This document shows positions 1 through 8,074 of a stretch of 45,753 nucleotides of DNA, piece by piece; the stretch's first letter is position 1, and the number at the start of each line of letters is the position of its first letter. The stretch is from Chitinophagaceae bacterium (GTDB taxonomy: Bacteria > Bacteroidota > Bacteroidia > Chitinophagales > Chitinophagaceae). The notes under the pieces are model-generated. The model worked only from the letters and a program-made list of their open reading frames with translations, did not search any database and had not been told where the DNA came from. The stretch is taken from positions 1 to 45,753 of the forward strand of contig JALHRP010000030.1 of NCBI GenBank assembly GCA_022841365.1, given 5' to 3'. Both the position numbers and the translations under genes were made by a program.

Positions 1-117
1 GATTTTGACGGAAAGCTTGCTGCTGATACCCGTGTAAAATGGTGGAAGCAGGGTGAAGAAGAAGGGTGGACCTTTCTGTTTTATCATGATATTAAGACAC
101 CCGTCTTTACTCCTTAA
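1..117 (+). CDS. C-terminal fragment of a cut gene, possibly MBL-fold hydrolase
   Basis: The frame is open from the first base of the window to a TAA at 115-117 and gives 38 residues, including a WWKQGEEEGW stretch and FYHD followed by IKTPVFTP. The 5' part lies outside the window. The ending resembles the last strand of metallo-beta-lactamase-fold hydrolases, where a histidine-aspartate pair follows a hydrophobic strand, but the fragment is too short for a firm family call. The following 295 bases hold no gene. Confidence 0.5.
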   Translation, partial: DFDGKLAADTRVKWWKQGEEEGWTFLFYHDIKTPVFTP

Positions 118-141
118 CGATTGTTCTGTTGTTGTTCTTCT

Positions 142-161
142 TTGTAGTTGCTTTACTACAA
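142..161 (+). terminator. Weak hairpin after the cut gene
   Basis: Arms TTGTAGT (142-148) and ACTACAA (155-161) form a 7-bp stem with a 6-base loop, 24 bases after the stop of the first gene. The following bases are pyrimidine-rich but lack a clear T-run, so terminator activity is uncertain. Nothing else was recognised between 118 and 317. Confidence 0.3.
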
Positions 162-317
162 CTTCCTTTGTCATTAAAGAGTAAGATTTTTTTTCTTCCA
201 ATCAGAAGGATTGATTGGATATGAAAACTATCAGAAATTGATTTCTTTTTTTTCAATCATTCATTGATCTGAAAAAACAGGTGTTTGCTGAAATGCAGTG
301 CTGGCAAGGGTTTGGAC

Positions 318-350
318 AAAAAAATAGGCCAACCCTGAAAAGAGTCGGCC
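318..350 (-). terminator. Intrinsic terminator of the sigma factor operon
   Basis: Read on the minus strand, a 9-bp stem with two G-U pairs (342-350 against 327-335) closes a 6-base loop and is followed by T-A and then seven T (318-324). It lies about 60 bases after the stop codon of the CpxP-like gene and would end the three-gene operon 2206-413. Confidence 0.7.
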
Positions 351-412
351 GTTGCTAACCTATGAAAAACACCTATTCGCAAATTTATAACATTACATTT
401 TAAATTTCCAAA

Positions 413-841
413 TTAATTTCTATTTCTTCTTGGCATTGTTGGCCTGTCGGGTCTGTTTTTTAACTGATTTAATAATACACCACGAAATTCTCTTTCAGCC
501 TGAAAGAATTTATTCATTCTGGGCTGTCCTATAACACCAGCAAAACGATCACGGTATTTTTTTCTTACATCAATGATCTTTTGCTCATTGTCTACCACAT
601 CTCTGTTGGGATTATTTTTTTGCGCTATCATTACCTGGCGCATATCTCTTTTATACTCGTTATAAACAGGCCAGAATTTTTGTGCTTCATCTGTAGTTAA
701 GTTCAGCTTGCGGCTGATGAATGCAATTTCCAATGCCTGTATTTTTTCTTCCTGTTTTGTATCAGGTGGTTGCTGCTCCTGTGCACTTGCAATGCTGATT
801 GTGCTGAGCAATATGATCATTAAAGTAAATATTGTTTTCAT
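413..841 (-). CDS. Periplasmic CpxP/Spy-like protein of an ECF sigma operon
   Basis: The 142-residue product has a clear signal peptide (hydrophobic residues 4-19, then ASAQ). The rest is helical and charged and contains LNLTTDEAQKFWPVYNEY (about residues 47-64), followed by a basic tail rich in Arg, Asn and Pro. The LTxDEAxKFWPVYNEY pattern is typical of small Bacteroidota proteins encoded beside ECF sigma factors and loosely related to Spy/CpxP periplasmic chaperones, often labelled sensors of the sigma factor. It is the third gene of the operon, 28 bases after the GYF-repeat membrane protein. A role in sensing envelope stress or holding unfolded proteins is inferred from context only. Confidence 0.7.
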   Translation of the reverse strand: MKTIFTLMIILLSTISIASAQEQQPPDTKQEEKIQALEIAFISRKLNLTTDEAQKFWPVYNEYKRDMRQVMIAQKNNPNRDVVDNEQKIIDVRKKYRDRFAGVIGQPRMNKFFQAEREFRGVLLNQLKNRPDRPTMPRRNRN

Positions 842-869
842 TTTTAGTTCCTCCGGTTTCGTACGTTTT

Positions 870-1622
870 TTAGTTTGTTTTTAATTCAGGTTGTTCCAGT
901 TCTTTCATAAATGATTCAAGAAATGCATCATCCATATATTGTGCTTCATCGGGTAATTGTTCTTCATCAACCAAAGCGGCCATTGTTTCAGCATCCTTAC
1001 TGTCGGCTGTTAATTTCAGGTAGCTGATGATCTCTTCATCTGTTATCTGTGCCAGCTCTGTGTTAATCTGTTGTTCTGTTTTAGGTGTGTAAACAGCAGC
1101 TGTATCAGGATTATTAACAGTAGGCGGTTGTTTTATAAAAAGCGAAATGCCAAAAGCAATCATCGCAAACACAACGGCTGCTGCAGCATAACGAAGCCAT
1201 ACTTTTCTGCTGTACATGGTAACAACAGTTGATGTTGATGTTCTTGTTTTGTTTGCAGAAAGTGTTTCAAAATATCCATCCGGCACTTCGTATACATTGG
1301 ATTTGCTGATGCCTGCAAGAAGGGGAGATAATTCCTTCAATTCTTCTGCAGCTGATAATCCTGTTTGCTCTTTAATTTTTGAAAGAATGTTTTCAGGTAA
1401 GGTATCGAAATAACCCTCCGGTACATCTTGCGGCATTTGTTTGCCTGCAATCTGTAAAAGAGAGTTTTCCTCGTTTCCTCCGGCTGCAATTCTTGCCATT
1501 ATCACCGGGCCTAATGTTTCAAAATATCCATGCGGAAGGGTATAAGGTGTTTCTCCGCTGATTTGTGCAACGGCCTTGCTGATTTGCTCCAGTTCTTTCA
1601 ATATATCTGTACTGCGTGTCAT
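870..1622 (-). CDS. Membrane protein with three PxGYF repeats, probable anti-sigma factor
   Basis: This 250-residue protein has no signal peptide. Its first 125 residues carry three copies of a short motif: LPHGYFETL (about 29-37), VPEGYFDTL (about 67-75) and VPDGYFETL (about 113-121). One membrane segment follows (about residues 143-163, a run of Ala, Val, Phe and Ile), then an acidic C-terminal tail of about 85 residues. Position directly after an ECF sigma gene (35-base gap) and the single-helix topology, with the N-terminus probably cytoplasmic, fit an anti-sigma factor. No zinc-finger (ZAS) motif is visible, so it is not the standard anti-sigma fold. I infer that the repeated GYF segments bind the sigma factor. 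Confidence 0.6.
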   Translation of the reverse strand: MTRSTDILKELEQISKAVAQISGETPYTLPHGYFETLGPVIMARIAAGGNEENSLLQIAGKQMPQDVPEGYFDTLPENILSKIKEQTGLSAAEELKELSPLLAGISKSNVYEVPDGYFETLSANKTRTSTSTVVTMYSRKVWLRYAAAAVVFAMIAFGISLFIKQPPTVNNPDTAAVYTPKTEQQINTELAQITDEEIISYLKLTADSKDAETMAALVDEEQLPDEAQYMDDAFLESFMKELEQPELKTN

Positions 1623-1657
1623 GATCTGTGTAATAGATGCTTTTTGCGCCTTTAAGT

Positions 1658-2206
1658 TTAACGGTTCAGGATATAATCTTCTATTTTTTTCACTGCATGA
1701 TGGTAGCTGGCTTTCAGGGCACCTTCGCTGGTTTCCAACACCCTGCTCATTTGTTCGTAAGGCATTTCATCGTAATACCGGAGGTTAAAGACAGCCCGCT
1801 GTTTTTCAGGCAGTTGCTGTATAGCCAGCTGCAATTTCCATTCCAGTCGGTTGGCATCAAAATGCTTATCTGCCTTTATCGAGTTACTGAGCCCGGCTTC
1901 CGATTCATCCATAGAAACAGCCGAACGTTTTTTCTTCTGTTCAATAAAAGTGAGGCTTTCGTTGGTGGCAATGCGGTACAGCCAGGTGTAGAGCTGACTG
2001 TCTTCTCTGAAATTCTCCAGTCCGTTCCAAACTTTAATGAACATGTTTTGCAGCACATCGTTTGCATCTTCATGTTCTACCACCATACGGCGAACATGCC
2101 AATACAATTTTTCCTGGTATTTTTTGATGATACGGGTATAGGCCCGCTCTTTGGTAGCCGGCTCATGGAATTGCAGCAGTAATTCCTTGTCGTCTGGTTG
2201 GGTCAT
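1658..2206 (-). CDS. ECF-type RNA polymerase sigma factor
   Basis: The 182-residue protein has the two conserved domains of sigma-70 family ECF factors. Region 2 (about residues 25-92) carries the DANDVLQNMFIKVW core-binding helix and WLYRIATN. Region 4 (about 125-178) carries LPEKQRAVFNLRYYDEMPYEQMS and a helix-turn-helix ending in ALKASYHHAVKKIE. The linker is about 30 residues, as usual for the family. It is the first gene of a minus-strand operon with the GYF-repeat membrane protein and the CpxP-like protein, and probably controls its own operon. A long open frame on the opposite strand covers the same bases and is a shadow. Confidence 0.93.
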   Translation of the reverse strand: MTQPDDKELLLQFHEPATKERAYTRIIKKYQEKLYWHVRRMVVEHEDANDVLQNMFIKVWNGLENFREDSQLYTWLYRIATNESLTFIEQKKKRSAVSMDESEAGLSNSIKADKHFDANRLEWKLQLAIQQLPEKQRAVFNLRYYDEMPYEQMSRVLETSEGALKASYHHAVKKIEDYILNR

Positions 2207-2405
2207 TGTTGAATAGAGGTTTTCTGGTTTGGATCTTCCTGAACAAGGTTAAAGTTAGAAAAAGCCGCTGGTAAGATGGATTTTGGAGGGAGAAGTTTAA
2301 TGGGGTGGATAAAAAGTGGAGCGACTCCGAACAGTTTAAAAATCCATACCCGAAAAATTGTAATGGTATCAATTGATGTTGGGAAATTCGCAAAAAATAA
2401 TAATT

Positions 2406-2678
2406 ATGATGAAACAGTTAGAGTTTTTATTCAAGAATCATTCAGTTAATGTGCTTTCAACAGAAAACCAAGATGGTAATTTTGTAAAATTCAAAATCAT
2501 TAGGTCTGTACATCCAGCCTTAAGCAGATATTTAGGCGTGGAGTATCCCGTAGGTCAGATAAAGGAGTTTGGCTCAGCGGATTTTACCCATGTACATTTA
2601 TCAAAAGAGGACGAGATATTTCAGGAGTTAATGATTGAGGCATATGATGAGTATTTGAAACCGGTGAGCCACCCGTGA
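2406..2678 (+). CDS. Small protein of unknown function
   Basis: This 90-residue acidic soluble protein starts MMKQLEFLFKN and has no signal peptide or membrane segment. It contains alternating strand-like stretches (VNVLSTENQDGNFVKFKIIR) and an acidic helix near the end (KEDEIFQELMIEAYDEYL). I chose the ATG at 2406; a TTG at 2373 would add 11 residues after the strong stop-rich leader and looks less likely. It stands alone between two minus-strand operons, and its last codons run into a palindrome at 2662-2698. I do not recognise the family. Confidence 0.6.
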   Translation: MMKQLEFLFKNHSVNVLSTENQDGNFVKFKIIRSVHPALSRYLGVEYPVGQIKEFGSADFTHVHLSKEDEIFQELMIEAYDEYLKPVSHP

Positions 2679-2698
2679 AGAAAGCGGGTGACTCACCG
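2662..2698. repeat. Palindrome of a dispersed GGTGAG family, copy 1
   Basis: The arms are CGGTGAG-C-CACCCG (2662-2675) and CGGGTG-A-CTCACCG (2685-2698), giving 13 pairs with one mismatch and a 9-base loop. It overlaps the end of the small gene at 2406. No T-run follows on either strand, so it is not a classical terminator. Its left arm matches the left arm of the palindrome at 18536-18571 at 11 of 13 bases (GGTGAGYCACYCG), which suggests a repeated intergenic element. Confidence 0.6.
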
Positions 2699-2705
2699 AA
2701 AAAAC

Positions 2706-2735
2706 AAAACCCCAACACATCGGTCGGGGTTTCTT
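2706..2735. terminator. Bidirectional intrinsic terminator
   Basis: AAACCCC (2707-2713) pairs with GGGGTTT (2726-2732) around a 12-base loop. On the minus strand the stem is followed by TTTTGTTTTTT, which fits a terminator for the transketolase gene at 2756. On the plus strand it is followed by TTTCTT and could also serve the small gene at 2406. Confidence 0.65.
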
Positions 2736-2755
2736 ATTGTAAGCAAGTAGTTCTC

Positions 2756-3715
2756 TTATTTTCTGCTCAACACTTTTTCAGCAGCAGCTGCAATATCTGC
2801 TACATCCAAACCATATTTCTTTAAAAGGTCAACGGGCTTTCCGCTTTCGCCAAAGGTATCTTTTGTACCAACCATTTCTATGGGGATGGGGAAGTGTTTC
2901 GCAGCCACCTGTGCTACACTGTCGCCAAGTCCACCAATGATATTATGTTCTTCAGCAGTAACAGCACATTTGGTTTTTTTGATGGAAGCAAGGATGGCTT
3001 CTTCATCTAATGGTTTAATTGTATGAATATTGATTACTTCAACCGAAATACCTTTTTCCTGTAATTGCAAAGCCGCTTGTATGGCATACCAAACCATATG
3101 TCCGCAAGCAAAAATGCTTACATCAGTTCCATCGCTGAACTTTTGTGCCTTGCCGATGATAAACTCATCTTCAGGTTTTGTAAAGATGGGCCATACAGGT
3201 CGGCCGAAACGCAGGTAAACCGGTCCGTGATGTTCGGCAACGGCCATGGTTGCCTGTTTGGTTTGATTATAATCACAGGGAACAACCACCGTCATTCCGG
3301 GTAACATCTTCATCAAACCAATGTCTTCTAAAATCTGGTGTGTTGCTCCATCTTCACCTAAGGTAAGGCCGGCATGTGATGCACAGATCTTTACATTTTT
3401 ATCGCTGTAAGCAACACTCTGACGAATCTGATCGTACACACGACCTGTGCTGAAGTTGGCAAACGTAGTAGTGAACGGTATTTTACCGCCAATGGTTAAA
3501 CCGGCAGCAATACCAATCATGTTGGCTTCGGCAATACCCACCTGTATAAAACGATCGGGAAATTCTTTAATGAATCCATTGAGTTTTAACGAACCCGCCA
3601 GATCGGCTGTTAAGGCAACCACATTTTCGTTTTTACGGGCTGCTTCGAGAATTCCATCGCCAAAACCGCTGCGGGTATCTTTATTACCACTTACCTGAAT
3701 ATCCTGTAATGCCAT
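2756..3715 (-). CDS. Transketolase, C-terminal subunit (pyrimidine-binding and C-terminal domains)
   Basis: The 319-residue protein matches the second half of transketolase. The pyrimidine-binding domain (about 10-180) includes [17 protein letters not shown] with the glutamate at about residue 63 that activates thiamine diphosphate, then a THQILEDI stretch. The C-terminal domain (about 190-310) includes [11 protein letters not shown] and the [10 protein letters not shown] segment. Split transketolases work as two-subunit enzymes of the non-oxidative pentose phosphate pathway. The matching N-terminal (diphosphate-binding) subunit is not adjacent: the next genes upstream are galE and rfbA. A DXS-like enzyme is less likely because of length and motif spacing. 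Confidence 0.88.
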   Translation of the reverse strand: MALQDIQVSGNKDTRSGFGDGILEAARKNENVVALTADLAGSLKLNGFIKEFPDRFIQVGIAEANMIGIAAGLTIGGKIPFTTTFANFSTGRVYDQIRQSVAYSDKNVKICASHAGLTLGEDGATHQILEDIGLMKMLPGMTVVVPCDYNQTKQATMAVAEHHGPVYLRFGRPVWPIFTKPEDEFIIGKAQKFSDGTDVSIFACGHMVWYAIQAALQLQEKGISVEVINIHTIKPLDEEAILASIKKTKCAVTAEEHNIIGGLGDSVAQVAAKHFPIPIEMVGTKDTFGESGKPVDLLKKYGLDVADIAAAAEKVLSRK

Positions 3716-3740
3716 TGGACGAAATTTTGTTTGTTTGTTC

Positions 3741-3762
3741 CGGTTTGTTGAGACACAAACCG
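3741..3762. repeat. Hairpin in the leader of the transketolase gene
   Basis: CGGTTTGT (3741-3748) and ACAAACCG (3755-3762) form a perfect 8-bp inverted repeat with a 6-base loop, 26 bases upstream of the start codon at 3715. It could be a leader hairpin or the end signal of the upstream galE transcript. No T-run adjoins it on the minus strand. Confidence 0.35.
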
Positions 3763-3834
3763 AAGCTTGAGTACAATGTTTAAAATTGCTGCAAAGAAAA
3801 GGGAAAGTTTTGAGTTGAAACCGAATTCAAACAG

Positions 3835-3878
3835 GCATTTGTACCCATTTGTTTTCAGATGGCGTACAAAACAAATGC
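3835..3878 (-). terminator. Structured inverted repeat after galE
   Basis: GCATTT-GTAC-CCAT (3835-3848) pairs with ATGG-c-GTAC-(AAAAC bulge)-AAATGC (3859-3878), giving 14 pairs with bulges just after the galE stop codon. The T-run expected of an intrinsic terminator is missing, so the role is uncertain. Confidence 0.35.
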
Positions 3879-3887
3879 AGTTGCCGC

Positions 3888-4943
3888 TTAATTTAAATCG
3901 CTGTTCTGACTGCTGTATAAACTTTCATCTTTTTTCAGCTGCACTTCCCATTGCCAGGCAGTTTGCATCATATCATCCAGCGAGTATTGAGGAGCCCAAC
4001 CAAGAAAATTTCTTGCTTTATCGTTATTGGCATAGGTAGATACTACATCGCCCTGACGACGTGGCCCGATTTTATAATTGAGCTTTTGTCCGCTTATTTT
4101 TTCAAATGCATGAATGGCTTCCAGCACCGACACTCCATTACCCGAACCAAGATTAAAAACTTCGCATCGGGTGAAATTTTTTCCTTCGATGAGATAATTT
4201 AATGCCAGTGTATGTGCATGCGCCAGATCGCTGATATGGATAAAGTCACGAATGCAGGAACCATCTCTTGTATCATAGTCATCGCCATACACCGTCATTT
4301 GCGGAAGTTTGCCAATAGCAGTTTGTGTAATGGCCGGTACCAGATTTTGCGGACGGCCAATGGGCAACTCGCCAATAATGCAACTGGGGTGTGCACCTGC
4401 CGGATTGAAATAGCGTAACAGAATGGCATTGGTATCAATACTCTTCACGGTTTCACTTACAATTTGCTCACCCATTTGCTTGGTGTAACCATACGGACTC
4501 TCGGCGGGCTTGGGTGTTGTTAATTCAGTAACAGGAACCGTATCCGGATTGCCATACACCGTGCAGGAAGAAGAGAAAACAAAATGCGGGATATGAAATT
4601 CCTGCACACATTTCATCAGGTTAATGAGCGACATCAAATTATTTTCGAAATACATCAACGGTTTTTCTACACTTTCACCAACTGCTTTGTAGGCCGCAAA
4701 ATGAATGACACCAATAATGTCAGGGTTTTCCTGAAACACTGCAAATGTTTCATCGTAATTGCAGAGATCAACTTTGTAATTTCTGATTTTACGGTTCAGA
4801 ATTTTTTCTGCTCCTTCCAACAACCGCTGATTGGATCTGGAATTGTTATCAACACTTACTACATCAAATCCATTTTGCACAAGATCAACAATGGTGTGTG
4901 ATCCGATGTAGCCGCATCCGCCTGTAACTAATATTTTTTTCAT
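3888..4943 (-). CDS. galE: UDP-glucose 4-epimerase
   Basis: The 351-residue protein is a short-chain dehydrogenase-type (extended SDR) NAD enzyme. The TGGCGYIGSH nucleotide-binding motif is at residues 7-16, the catalytic YxxxK at Tyr151-Lys155 (YGYTK), and SSSCTVYGNP lies just before it. YFNPAGAHP and a C-terminal RRQGDV segment match GalE. It interconverts UDP-glucose and UDP-galactose in the cytoplasm for sugar-nucleotide supply. It follows rfbA by 23 bases in the same direction, so both probably form one operon feeding cell-surface polysaccharide synthesis. Confidence 0.95.
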   Translation of the reverse strand: MKKILVTGGCGYIGSHTIVDLVQNGFDVVSVDNNSRSNQRLLEGAEKILNRKIRNYKVDLCNYDETFAVFQENPDIIGVIHFAAYKAVGESVEKPLMYFENNLMSLINLMKCVQEFHIPHFVFSSSCTVYGNPDTVPVTELTTPKPAESPYGYTKQMGEQIVSETVKSIDTNAILLRYFNPAGAHPSCIIGELPIGRPQNLVPAITQTAIGKLPQMTVYGDDYDTRDGSCIRDFIHISDLAHAHTLALNYLIEGKNFTRCEVFNLGSGNGVSVLEAIHAFEKISGQKLNYKIGPRRQGDVVSTYANNDKARNFLGWAPQYSLDDMMQTAWQWEVQLKKDESLYSSQNSDLN

Positions 4944-4966
4944 ATTGATCTGGTTAACTGTTGTAC

Positions 4967-5827
4967 TTATTTAATGAGATTCATCAGGTACTGTCCGTAT
5001 CCGCTTTTTAATAATGGCTGGGCCAATTCTTTTAACTGTTCGGCTGTAATAAATCCTTTGCGCCATGCAATTTCTTCAATACAGGCTATTTTAATTCCCT
5101 GCCGCTGTTCAATTACCTGTACAAATTGCGATGCCTGCATTAAACTGTCAAAGGTACCTGTATCGAGCCATGCAGTACCACGATCAAGAATAGACACTTT
5201 CAGCTTTCCTCTTTTCAGGTATTCTTTATTTACATCGGTAATTTCATATTCACCTCTGGGGCTGGGCTGCAGTTCTTTTGCAATCTTCACCACTTCATTA
5301 TCATAAAAATACAAACCTGGTACAGCGTAATTGCTCTTTGGGGCTGTTGGTTTTTCTTCTATACTGAGTGCATTAAAATCAGCATCAAACTCTACCACAC
5401 CATAACGTTCAGGATCACTTACATGATACGCATAGATGATGCCGCCATCCGGATCGGTATTGTTGGCCAGTAATTTTCCAAGCCCTGCACCATAAAAAAT
5501 ATTATCGCCTAACACCAGTGCTACTTTATCATTACCGATAAATTTTTCACCAATCACAAATGCCTGTGCCAGTCCGTTTGGAACAGCCTGTTCTTCGTAA
5601 AAAAAATTTACACCCAGATTTTTACCATCGCCCAGCAGCCGTTTAAAATATGGAAGATCATGTGGTGTAGAGATGATGAGAATTTCTTTGATGCCTGCCA
5701 TCATTAAAATAGACAAAGGATAATAAATCATCGGCTTATCATAAATAGGCATGATCTGTTTGCTGATGGCAAACGTGATGGGATGTAACCTTGTTCCTGA
5801 TCCGCCGGCGAGAATAATTCCTTTCAT
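4967..5827 (-). CDS. rfbA: Glucose-1-phosphate thymidylyltransferase
   Basis: The 286-residue length and motifs match RfbA/RmlA. The N-terminal [18 protein letters not shown] nucleotide-binding loop is followed by [17 protein letters not shown], then [10 protein letters not shown], and [12 protein letters not shown] and [14 protein letters not shown] further on. The enzyme makes dTDP-glucose from dTTP and glucose 1-phosphate, the first step of dTDP-rhamnose and related deoxysugar synthesis. It is the first gene of the pair with galE. No rfbB, rfbC or rfbD is present in the window, so the rest of the pathway must lie elsewhere. Confidence 0.95.
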   Translation of the reverse strand: MKGIILAGGSGTRLHPITFAISKQIMPIYDKPMIYYPLSILMMAGIKEILIISTPHDLPYFKRLLGDGKNLGVNFFYEEQAVPNGLAQAFVIGEKFIGNDKVALVLGDNIFYGAGLGKLLANNTDPDGGIIYAYHVSDPERYGVVEFDADFNALSIEEKPTAPKSNYAVPGLYFYDNEVVKIAKELQPSPRGEYEITDVNKEYLKRGKLKVSILDRGTAWLDTGTFDSLMQASQFVQVIEQRQGIKIACIEEIAWRKGFITAEQLKELAQPLLKSGYGQYLMNLIK

Positions 5828-5867
5828 CTGTTTAAGTTTATAGAGATGCTGTAATTCAGCAAAGATG

Positions 5868-5875
5868 CAAAACTA
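5868..5875 (-). promoter_or_regulatory. Putative -7 element for rfbA-galE
   Basis: The minus strand reads TAGTTTTG, a perfect match to the Bacteroidota TAnnTTTG element, about 40 bases upstream of the rfbA start. The -33 region would overlap the terminator at 5883-5913, and no clear TTG is seen there. Confidence 0.35.
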
Positions 5876-5882
5876 AGGCTGT

Positions 5883-5913
5883 AAAAAAAACCCGCTTTTT
5901 AAGAGCGGGTTTT
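5883..5913. terminator. Intrinsic terminator after the Pit transporter gene
   Basis: CCCGCTT and GAGCGGG with flanking A and T runs form a strong hairpin with a short T/A loop. On the minus strand it is followed by eight T, which fits termination of the porin-DUF47-Pit operon 16 bases after its stop. Confidence 0.85.
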
Positions 5914-5929
5914 GAATGATTTGTGTATG

Positions 5930-7345
5930 TTAAATGAACAGTTTTACCAGGAAGTAAGCAATACTGGCTATAACTGCACTCACAGGAATGGTTAATATCC
6001 ATGCCCATAAAAGATTTACAGTTACACCCCATCTTACAGCGCTTAAACGTTTGGTAGCACCTACACCAATGATAGCACCGGTAATAGTATGTGTTGTACT
6101 TACCGGAATTCCCATCTGCTCCGTCATAAATAATGTAACCGCACCGGCTGTTTCTGCACTCACACCTTCCAGCGGAGTTACTTTAGTAATTTTTGTGCCC
6201 ATGGTTTTAATAATTTTCCAACCACCACTCATGGTGCCGAGACCAATGGCAGTATAACAGGCCAATGGTACCCATGTTAATTCTTTCAGTGCGGCACCCA
6301 CATCCGGATATCTGGCTGTGCCATAATAGGCAACAAAAGCTGCACCAATAATACCCATTACTTTTTGTGCATCGTTACCGCCATGACCAACACTGAATGC
6401 TGCTGAAGAAAGCAACTGGAGCTTCTTAAACATTTTTGCAATACGGTATGCATTGGGTGTTTTAAATTTCTCTGCATATAAATACGCAACAATAAAAATA
6501 AAGGCAATACCCGCAATGATGTTAAACTGCAGACTGTTGTCTGATTTATCTAAAGCTTTTGAAAGCTTTGCCACGTCTACTGATGGATCTACTTCTGCTT
6601 TAATTTTTTCTGCAATTATTTTTCCGCCTGTAAGATTAAATTCTTTCAGGTAAGGTTTTGCTGCAGCAACAGTTGCACTGGCCGCTTCAAGCTTTGCTTT
6701 TATTTCGGGATCTTTTGCAGCTTCTTTCTTTAACTTATCAACCTTATAATACTTCCCCAAATTGTCTGATAATTTCGTTTGCTCAAATGTGTTAAACAGA
6801 AACCAAGTTCCGGTGAGGGCAAGGAATATAATTGCCAGTTTAATCCAGGTGTTACGCATGATTGTAATAATGGTAATGAAAATTGAAATGACCATACCAA
6901 TCAGCGGAGCCAGAAAAATGAAGAGTAAAGTTTTGATGATGATGGATAACTCAACAATATTTCCAAACGCCTGTGCCCCTTTCGTATAAAAAGCATGCGT
7001 AACGGCAGCACCTACAAAGCCACCCATTAATGTATGTGATGATGAAGAAGGGATGCCATACCACCAGGTTAACAGATTCCAGAAAATTGCGGCAATTAAA
7101 CCGGAAAGAATAACAGGGAGTGTAATATATTCTGTGTGCACCCATTTGCCGATTGTATTGGCAACTGCGTGATCCTGAAAAATAAAAAAGGCAACAAAAT
7201 TAAAAAAGGCTGCCCACAATACGGCCTGAAAGGGAGTAAGCACTTTGGTTGAAACAACCGTTGCGATGGAGTTGGCTGCATCATGAAACCCGTTGATGTA
7301 ATCAAACACAAGCGCCAGTGCTACAATGACAATTAAAAGCGTCAT
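5930..7345 (-). CDS. Inorganic phosphate transporter, PiT family
   Basis: The 471-residue polytopic membrane protein has the two PiT half-signatures: GFHDAANSIAT (residues 19-29) and GHGGNDAQKVMGIIGAA in the second half. About ten to eleven hydrophobic segments are visible, interrupted by a soluble insert (about residues 195-275, rich in Lys, Ala and Glu) between the halves. PiT proteins import phosphate with protons or sodium. It is the last gene of a minus-strand operon after a phosphate-selective porin and a DUF47 protein, 59 bases after the latter, and that grouping supports phosphate as the substrate. Confidence 0.95.
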   Translation of the reverse strand: MTLLIVIVALALVFDYINGFHDAANSIATVVSTKVLTPFQAVLWAAFFNFVAFFIFQDHAVANTIGKWVHTEYITLPVILSGLIAAIFWNLLTWWYGIPSSSSHTLMGGFVGAAVTHAFYTKGAQAFGNIVELSIIIKTLLFIFLAPLIGMVISIFITIITIMRNTWIKLAIIFLALTGTWFLFNTFEQTKLSDNLGKYYKVDKLKKEAAKDPEIKAKLEAASATVAAAKPYLKEFNLTGGKIIAEKIKAEVDPSVDVAKLSKALDKSDNSLQFNIIAGIAFIFIVAYLYAEKFKTPNAYRIAKMFKKLQLLSSAAFSVGHGGNDAQKVMGIIGAAFVAYYGTARYPDVGAALKELTWVPLACYTAIGLGTMSGGWKIIKTMGTKITKVTPLEGVSAETAGAVTLFMTEQMGIPVSTTHTITGAIIGVGATKRLSAVRWGVTVNLLWAWILTIPVSAVIASIAYFLVKLFI

Positions 7346-7404
7346 AAAAAGATTTTGATGATTTGCAGATGATAATCAACTACAAGCTGCCATCAGCAGT
7401 TGGG

Positions 7405-8055
7405 TTAAGCGTATTTTACAATGATTGATTCAATAACATTTGCTGCATCTTCACACTTATCTGTAGCAATTTCCATTACCTGATAAATCTCTCTTTTCTT
7501 AATCACTTCTTTTGCATCGTTTTCTGTTGCAAATAAACGTTCAATGCTGAAATCGAAAATATCATCGGCCTGGTTTTCGATGCTGTTTACACGAACCAAT
7601 GCATCGGTAATCTGGCGCATGTTCTTCATGTCTTTCAACTCCATCACTGCAATTTTGATGTTTTCGCAGGCTTGTACAATCAGGTCGGCCATTTTACCAA
7701 AGCTTTCGTGTACAGGGTCTACACGGTAAAAGTTGATTTTTTTAGCCGATGCAAAAATGTAATCTGCCACATCATCCATTGCAGATGCCAGGTAGTGTAT
7801 ATCTTCTCTGTCGAACGGAGTAATAAAGTTGCGGCTCAGTTCAGTAAAGATTTTATGTGTAAGATCATCGTTCTTATGTTCAAGATCTTCTATCTGGCGC
7901 AGGATCACTTCTCTGCTTTCAAAAGAAGGTTCTGTTACCATCTTTTTTAACAGATGAGCCATTTCAAGGGAGGTTACAGATACCTGTTCAAACAACTGGT
8001 AAAAAACCCGGTCCTTGGGTAAAAAGATCTTCATGAAGGAATTGATTGCTGACAT
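7405..8055 (-). CDS. DUF47 family protein, PhoU-like partner of the Pit transporter
   Basis: The 216-residue all-helical soluble protein matches DUF47 (PhoU-related). It starts MSAINSFMKIFLPKDRVFYQLFEQ and has the characteristic DLTHKIFTELSRNFITPFDREDIHYLASAMDDVADYI segment (about 77-113) and a C-terminal VMEIATDKCEDAANVIESIIVKYA. The metal-coordinating acidic clusters (DREDIH, DDVAD, DKCEDAAN) typical of PhoU folds are present. DUF47 genes usually sit next to pit and are thought to modulate transport. Here it is the middle gene, 19 bases after the porin stop. Confidence 0.92.
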   Translation of the reverse strand: MSAINSFMKIFLPKDRVFYQLFEQVSVTSLEMAHLLKKMVTEPSFESREVILRQIEDLEHKNDDLTHKIFTELSRNFITPFDREDIHYLASAMDDVADYIFASAKKINFYRVDPVHESFGKMADLIVQACENIKIAVMELKDMKNMRQITDALVRVNSIENQADDIFDFSIERLFATENDAKEVIKKREIYQVMEIATDKCEDAANVIESIIVKYA

Positions 8056-8074
8056 AAAATTGATTTAAATAAAG

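Noticed and set aside
1637-2182. Long plus-strand open frame of about 180 codons over the sigma factor gene
   Set aside because: It is the antisense shadow of the ECF sigma factor: no family match, odd composition rich in Phe and His, and no promoter.
4567-5827. O-antigen or dTDP-rhamnose gene cluster around rfbA-galE
   Set aside because: Only two sugar-nucleotide genes are present; no rfbBCD, glycosyltransferase or flippase adjoins them.
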